Shown piece after piece: positions 60,354 through 64,000 of a stretch of DNA of 64,000 nucleotides. The stretch covers positions 124,001-188,000 of the forward strand of contig CANLOU010000004.1 in the NCBI GenBank assembly GCA_947492995.1. The letters run 5' to 3'. The stretch comes from an uncultured Litoreibacter sp. (GTDB lineage Bacteria; Pseudomonadota; Alphaproteobacteria; Rhodobacterales; Rhodobacteraceae). The notes under the pieces were generated by a model. It saw only the letters and a program-made list of their open reading frames with translations, was not told where the DNA came from and did no database searches. Numbering within the stretch: the first letter of the stretch is position 1; each line of letters begins with the position of its first letter. The translations under genes were made by a program, and so were the position numbers.

Positions 60354-61688
60354 GTGAGAACCTCAACCAAGGCACTTTTAGGTCTGCTGCTACTTGGCGT
60401 TGCCGCCTGTGGCGACCGCGAGCTTATTCTGGACGGCGAAAGATTTGATGTCCGCGCGGGCCTGCCGGAGGTCGATGCGCAGGGCAGACGTGTCGACGCT
60501 GCCGCGCCCGCGCCCGCTGCGCGTGCTTTCAGGGCGCCCCCCACCGTCAATCATGCGTCATGGACGCATCGTGGTGGCAGCAATGCCCACACGGTAGCCC
60601 ATCCTGCGCTGAACCGGACCCTGACCCCGATTTTCAGTGTTGATATCGGGCAGGGCAATGGTCGCAAGTCGCGCATCACCTCTGATCCCATTGTCGCAGG
60701 CGGGCGCATCTTCACGATGGACAGCGCCAGCCGCGTGCAGGCGACCGGCTCGGATGGGCAGGTTTTGTGGGCGCGCCAATTGGTTCCGGCCTCAGACAAG
60801 GACAAGGACGCCTCGGGCGGCGGGTTGGCGTTTGGCGAAAACGTGCTGTTTGCGGCAACCGGCTTTGGCGAGCTGATCGCGATTGAGCCGACCTCGGGTG
60901 GGACGATCTGGCGTCAAAAGCTGGACGCGCCAGTGACATCATCGCCGACCGTGTCCGATGGCACGGTCTACGCCATCACCCGCGACAGCCGCGCCTGGGC
61001 CTTGAACGCCAAGACCGGCCGGATTGAGTGGCAGATTGCGGGCGCGCCGAGCCAGGCCACATTGATCGGCGGCTCCGGCCCCGTGATTGCGAACCGCGTG
61101 GCGATCATGCCGTTTGGGTCGGGTGATCTGGTGGCGGCATTGAAATCGACCGGCCTGCGGGTCTGGGGCTCCGCCGTTGCGGGACAGCGCCGTGGGCGGG
61201 CTTATTCCAACATTTCCGACATCACCGGCGACCCGGTTCTGGCTGAGGGCGTTTTATACGCAGCCAATGCGGGCGGTCGGGTCGTTGCGCTGAAGCCGTC
61301 TTCGGGCGAACGTATCTGGACCGCAAACGAAGGGGCCTATTCGCCCGTGCTGCCATCCGGCGACTCGGTCTTCATGATTTCGGACCAAGGCGAATTGCTG
61401 CGGCTGGACCGTGAAACGGGTCAGAAGATCTGGGGCGAACGCCTGCCTTACTTCGTCAACCGCAAGATCAAGCGTCGTGAGGCGGTATATGCCCATTATG
61501 GACCCGTGCTTGCAGGGGGCCGTTTGCTGGTGGCTTCCAATGACGGGTTGATGCGCAGCTATGACCCGGCGACGGGCGCGTTGATTGGCACGACCGAGGT
61601 CCGAAGCGGTGCTGCGTCAAACCCCGCCATCGTCAATGGAACGCTCTACATCATCACCGACAAAGGGCAACTCGCCGCTTTCCGTTAG
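60354..61688 (+). CDS. bamB: Outer-membrane protein assembly lipoprotein BamB (PQQ-like beta-propeller)
   Basis: 444 residues from a GTG at 60354. The N-terminus carries a lipoprotein signal, LLLLGVAACGD, with Cys19 as the lipidated residue. Eight-bladed propeller repeats follow, each with a strand like GGRIFTMDSASRVQATGSDGQVLWARQL, GTVYAITRDSRAWALNAKTGRIEWQI or GVLYAANAGGRVVALKPSSGERIWTA. BamB works in the BAM complex for outer-membrane beta-barrel insertion. It is followed by der, the usual neighbour order YfgM-BamB-Der. Confidence 0.94.
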   Translation: MRTSTKALLGLLLLGVAACGDRELILDGERFDVRAGLPEVDAQGRRVDAAAPAPAARAFRAPPTVNHASWTHRGGSNAHTVAHPALNRTLTPIFSVDIGQGNGRKSRITSDPIVAGGRIFTMDSASRVQATGSDGQVLWARQLVPASDKDKDASGGGLAFGENVLFAATGFGELIAIEPTSGGTIWRQKLDAPVTSSPTVSDGTVYAITRDSRAWALNAKTGRIEWQIAGAPSQATLIGGSGPVIANRVAIMPFGSGDLVAALKSTGLRVWGSAVAGQRRGRAYSNISDITGDPVLAEGVLYAANAGGRVVALKPSSGERIWTANEGAYSPVLPSGDSVFMISDQGELLRLDRETGQKIWGERLPYFVNRKIKRREAVYAHYGPVLAGGRLLVASNDGLMRSYDPATGALIGTTEVRSGAASNPAIVNGTLYIITDKGQLAAFR

Positions 61689-61736
61689 ACGCGTTTGCCT
61701 GTAAGGCCTGCGTCTTGACGCAATGAGGCTTTCAAG

Positions 61737-63197
61737 ATGTCCTTCACCCTTGCCATTGTTGGCCGCCCGAATGTGGGCAAATCCACCTTGTTCAACCGGC
61801 TGGTTGGCAAAAAGCTGGCGCTGGTTGACGACCAGCCTGGCGTGACGCGCGACCTGCGTGAAGGCGCCGCGCGGCTGGGGGATTTGAAATTCACCATCAT
61901 CGACACGGCCGGCCTGGAAATGGCGACCGACGAGTCGCTGCAGGGCCGCATGCGGATGCTGACCGAACGCGCAGTCAGCATGGCCGACGCCTGTCTGTTT
62001 CTGGTGGATGCGCGCGACGGGGTGTTGCCCGCCGACGAGATTTTTGCCGACATCCTGCGCCGCAAGAACGCGCATGTGATCCTTGGGGCCAACAAGGCCG
62101 AGGGCAAAGCGGGCGAGGCGGGGATGATGGAGGCCTATTCCCTTGGGCTGGGGGAGCCGATTGGCCTGTCGGCCGAGCATGGCGAAGGGATGGCCGATCT
62201 GGCCGCGGCCTTGCGCCCCCTGATGGACGCCCATGCCGACACCGCACCAGATGCGGAGCCCGAGGTCGAGGTATCGGTTGAGGAAGACAGCGACGAGGAG
62301 CATGTCTATGTTGGCCCCTCTGCGGCCAAGCCGCTGCAGATTGCCGTCGTCGGCCGGCCCAACGCGGGCAAATCAACGCTGATTAACCAAATCATCGGCG
62401 AGGAGCGTTTGCTGACCGGCCCTGAGGCCGGGATCACCCGGGACGCCATTTCGGTGGTGACCAACTGGGGCGGCGTCCCGACGCGGATTTTTGACACGGC
62501 GGGGATGCGCAAGAAGGCCAAGGTGCAGGAGAAGCTGGAGAAGCTGAGCGTGTCCGACGGGCTGCGCGCGGTGAAGTTTGCGGAAGTGGTGGTTGTGCTA
62601 CTGGACGTGGACATCCCGTTTGAGCAGCAGGATTTGCGGATTGCAGACCTGGCGGAACGCGAAGGGCGCGCCGTGGTTTTGGCGGTGAACAAGTGGGACC
62701 TTGAGGGCGACAAGCAGGACAAGCTGCGCTCGTTGAAAGAACAATTCACCCGGCTGCTGCCGCAGTTGAAAGGCGCGCCGTTGATTACGGTATCCGCGCT
62801 GACGGGGCGCGGGCTGGAGCGGCTTCGCGAGGCCATTCTGGAGGCCCATGAGGTGTGGAACCGCCGGGTGCCGACCTCGCAGCTGAACCGCTGGCTGGTG
62901 GGCATGCTGGAGCAGCACCCGCCGCCCGCACCGCAAGGCAAACGCATCAAGCTGCGCTATATGACGCAAGCCAAGGCGCGGCCTCCGGGCTTTGTGGTGA
63001 TGTGCTCGCACCCCGATTTGCTGCCCGCGAGCTACTCGCGGTATTTGGTCAACGGGTTGCGCGAGGATTTCGACATGCCCGGCACGCCGATCCGGATTTT
63101 CCTGCGCTCGCAGGCGGAGGCGAACCCGTTCAAGGGGCGCAAGAAATCCACGCCATCACGGCTGCGCAAGCATATTGAGGGCAAGCGTTCTGATTGA
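61737..63197 (+). CDS. der: Ribosome-associated GTPase Der (EngA)
   Basis: 486 residues with two tandem GTPase domains and a KH-like C-terminal domain. G1: GRPNVGKST at 8-16; G3 DTAGLE; second domain G1 GRPNAGKST about 204, G3 [21 protein letters not shown]4 [11 protein letters not shown]. An acidic linker with [13 protein letters not shown] joins them. It is needed for 50S subunit maturation. It is followed by a dispersed hairpin element and the convergent dnaB. Confidence 0.96.
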   Translation: MSFTLAIVGRPNVGKSTLFNRLVGKKLALVDDQPGVTRDLREGAARLGDLKFTIIDTAGLEMATDESLQGRMRMLTERAVSMADACLFLVDARDGVLPADEIFADILRRKNAHVILGANKAEGKAGEAGMMEAYSLGLGEPIGLSAEHGEGMADLAAALRPLMDAHADTAPDAEPEVEVSVEEDSDEEHVYVGPSAAKPLQIAVVGRPNAGKSTLINQIIGEERLLTGPEAGITRDAISVVTNWGGVPTRIFDTAGMRKKAKVQEKLEKLSVSDGLRAVKFAEVVVVLLDVDIPFEQQDLRIADLAEREGRAVVLAVNKWDLEGDKQDKLRSLKEQFTRLLPQLKGAPLITVSALTGRGLERLREAILEAHEVWNRRVPTSQLNRWLVGMLEQHPPPAPQGKRIKLRYMTQAKARPPGFVVMCSHPDLLPASYSRYLVNGLREDFDMPGTPIRIFLRSQAEANPFKGRKKSTPSRLRKHIEGKRSD

Positions 63198-63271
63198 ATG
63201 AGCGCTGACGCGCGCGACGGGTTTTGCGTTCTTGGGGAATTTCATTCCCCGCCACGCGGGCATCCCCTTGA

Positions 63272-63360
63272 GGATATTTCCGAACATGGGAAGCGGATTT
63301 GGTCTTCCTTCGTTCAAAAATATCCCGGGGGAGGAGCGTCAGCGACGGGGGCAGAGCCCC
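63272..63360. repeat. Dispersed intergenic element, copy 3, with hairpin
   Basis: Left half: GGATATTTCCGAACATGGGAAG folds back on CTTCCTTCGTTCAAAAATATCC (63272-63330), like the element at 28908. Right half: TATCCCGGGGGAGGAGCGTCA and the run to GGGGGCAGAGCCCC match 2819-2857 with one extra base. So copy 3 joins both modules. It lies between convergent der and dnaB genes and ends on the dnaB stop codon. Confidence 0.72.
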
Positions 63361-64000
63361 TAAAATCCCTCGCCGCCGCCACCGTCGTTTTGCCATGGTT
63401 TGACGAGGTTGCCGAAGCGGGTGTAGCGGCCCTCGAAGGAGAGCTCGACTGTGCCGATGGGGCCGTGGCGCTGCTTGCCGATGACCACCTCTGCCTTGCC
63501 ATGGAGGTTTTCCATTTCCTGCTGCCATACGGCCATTTTTTCAAGGTCGTGATCGCCGGGTTTCTCGCGTTCTTTGTAATATTCTTCGCGGTAGACGAAC
63601 ATTACCACGTCGGCGTCCTGCTCGATTGAGCCGGATTCGCGCAGGTCGGAGAGCTGCGGGCGCTTGTCCTCGCGGTTTTCGACCTGACGCGACAGCTGGG
63701 ACAGCGCGATGACGGGGATGTCGAGCTCCTTGGCGATGGCTTTGAGACCTTGGGTGATCTCGGAGACCTCGTTGACGCGGCTGTCTTTGGCCGTCGCGGG
63801 ACGGACCAGTTGCAGGTAGTCGACGATGATGACGTCGAGGCCGTAGGTGCGTTTCAACCGGCGGGCGCGGGCGGCCAGTTGGGAGATGGGAAGCGCGGGC
63901 GTGTCGTCGATGAAGAGGGGGCAGGATTCGAGCGATTTCGCGGCTTCCACGAAGCGGCGGAATTCGGTTTCGGTCATGTCGCCTTTGCGGATCTGCTCGG
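63360..64000 (-). CDS. dnaB: Replicative DNA helicase DnaB (5' part cut by window edge)
   Basis: The last 213 codons are present; the N-terminal helicase-interaction domain and Walker A lie beyond the edge. Visible are the Walker B and H3 region (DVIIVDYLQLVRPATAKDSRVNEVSEITQGLKAIAKELDIPVIALSQLSRQVENRED), KRPQLSDLRESGSIEQDADVVMFVYR, and VVIGKQRHGPIGTVELSFEGRYTRFGNL. It is the hexameric replicative helicase. The C-terminal tail is GGGGEGF, and its stop lies at the end of a dispersed element. Confidence 0.96.
   Translation of the reverse strand, partial: EQIRKGDMTETEFRRFVEAAKSLESCPLFIDDTPALPISQLAARARRLKRTYGLDVIIVDYLQLVRPATAKDSRVNEVSEITQGLKAIAKELDIPVIALSQLSRQVENREDKRPQLSDLRESGSIEQDADVVMFVYREEYYKEREKPGDHDLEKMAVWQQEMENLHGKAEVVIGKQRHGPIGTVELSFEGRYTRFGNLVKPWQNDGGGGEGF

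Overview
The window reads as a chromosomal segment of a GC-rich alphaproteobacterium, most likely a marine member of the Rhodobacteraceae (roseobacter group). The evidence is a split sarcosine oxidase cluster (soxB/soxD-soxA-soxG), an opgC-opgG-opgH periplasmic glucan operon, RadA-CvpA and Alr-MlaE-MlaF gene orders, PurF with an N-terminal propeptide, a Fur/Mur-type box in front of a SitA-like metal-binding protein, and short intergenic elements containing TATTTTTGAAC-like cores. No rRNA, tRNA, CRISPR array, transposase, integrase or phage gene was found. Almost all of the sequence is densely packed, often translationally coupled genes.

Layout. 0-7 kb: truncated sitA-like gene with a perfect Fur/Mur palindrome, a tandem pair of secreted JAB-like (DUF4329-type) proteins, fumarylacetoacetate hydrolase-family enzyme, 5-hydroxyisourate hydrolase, a C-rich tract with a dispersed element, a CIA30 protein, a phytanoyl-CoA dioxygenase-type enzyme, DusA coupled to a second dioxygenase-like protein, then DUF1289 and RuvX. 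7-13.7 kb: sarcosine oxidase genes, with two uncharacterised genes and a strong terminator between soxB and soxD. 13.7-16.2 kb: the most accessory-looking part, an AT-richer array of four small secreted two-cysteine paralogues plus a broken fifth copy. 16.2-24.2 kb: Fe-superoxide dismutase, DUF302 protein, a TPP enzyme/CoA-transferase pair, small enzymes and a TPR protein.

24.2-35.3 kb: opgCGH; a five-gene exported-protein operon on the minus strand (esterase, Tat-rhodanese, SCO protein, two Cys-containing periplasmic proteins); LOG-family protein; a LysM/Ig-like membrane-anchored protein; DUF1963. 35.4-41.4 kb: Atm1-type ABC exporter, aminotransferase, SDR, DUF1284, BioY, a gene-free stretch with palindromes, DUF2199. 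41.4-52 kb: purF, pseudouridine synthase, nucleotidyltransferase, cvpA, radA, three tandem paralogous small membrane proteins behind a PqiA-like protein, a membrane coiled-coil protein, and alr-mlaE-mlaF-orf129. 52-64 kb: divergent aminotransferase and ornithine-cyclodeaminase-like genes, an RND pump with unusual extra helices and its adaptor, a YfgM-like/BamB/Der run, and the 3' part of dnaB.

Functional themes are methylamine/one-carbon catabolism (sarcosine oxidase yields H2O2 and methylene-THF, with superoxide dismutase nearby), envelope biogenesis (Opg, Mla, BamB, RND) and housekeeping functions. The best candidates for something undescribed are the two-cysteine secreted paralogue array at 13.8-16.2 kb, the tandem membrane-protein paralogues at 46.5-47.5 kb, the JAB-like pair at 0.35-1.5 kb, and the unknown genes embedded in the sox cluster. 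All family names come from sequence recognition without database searches.
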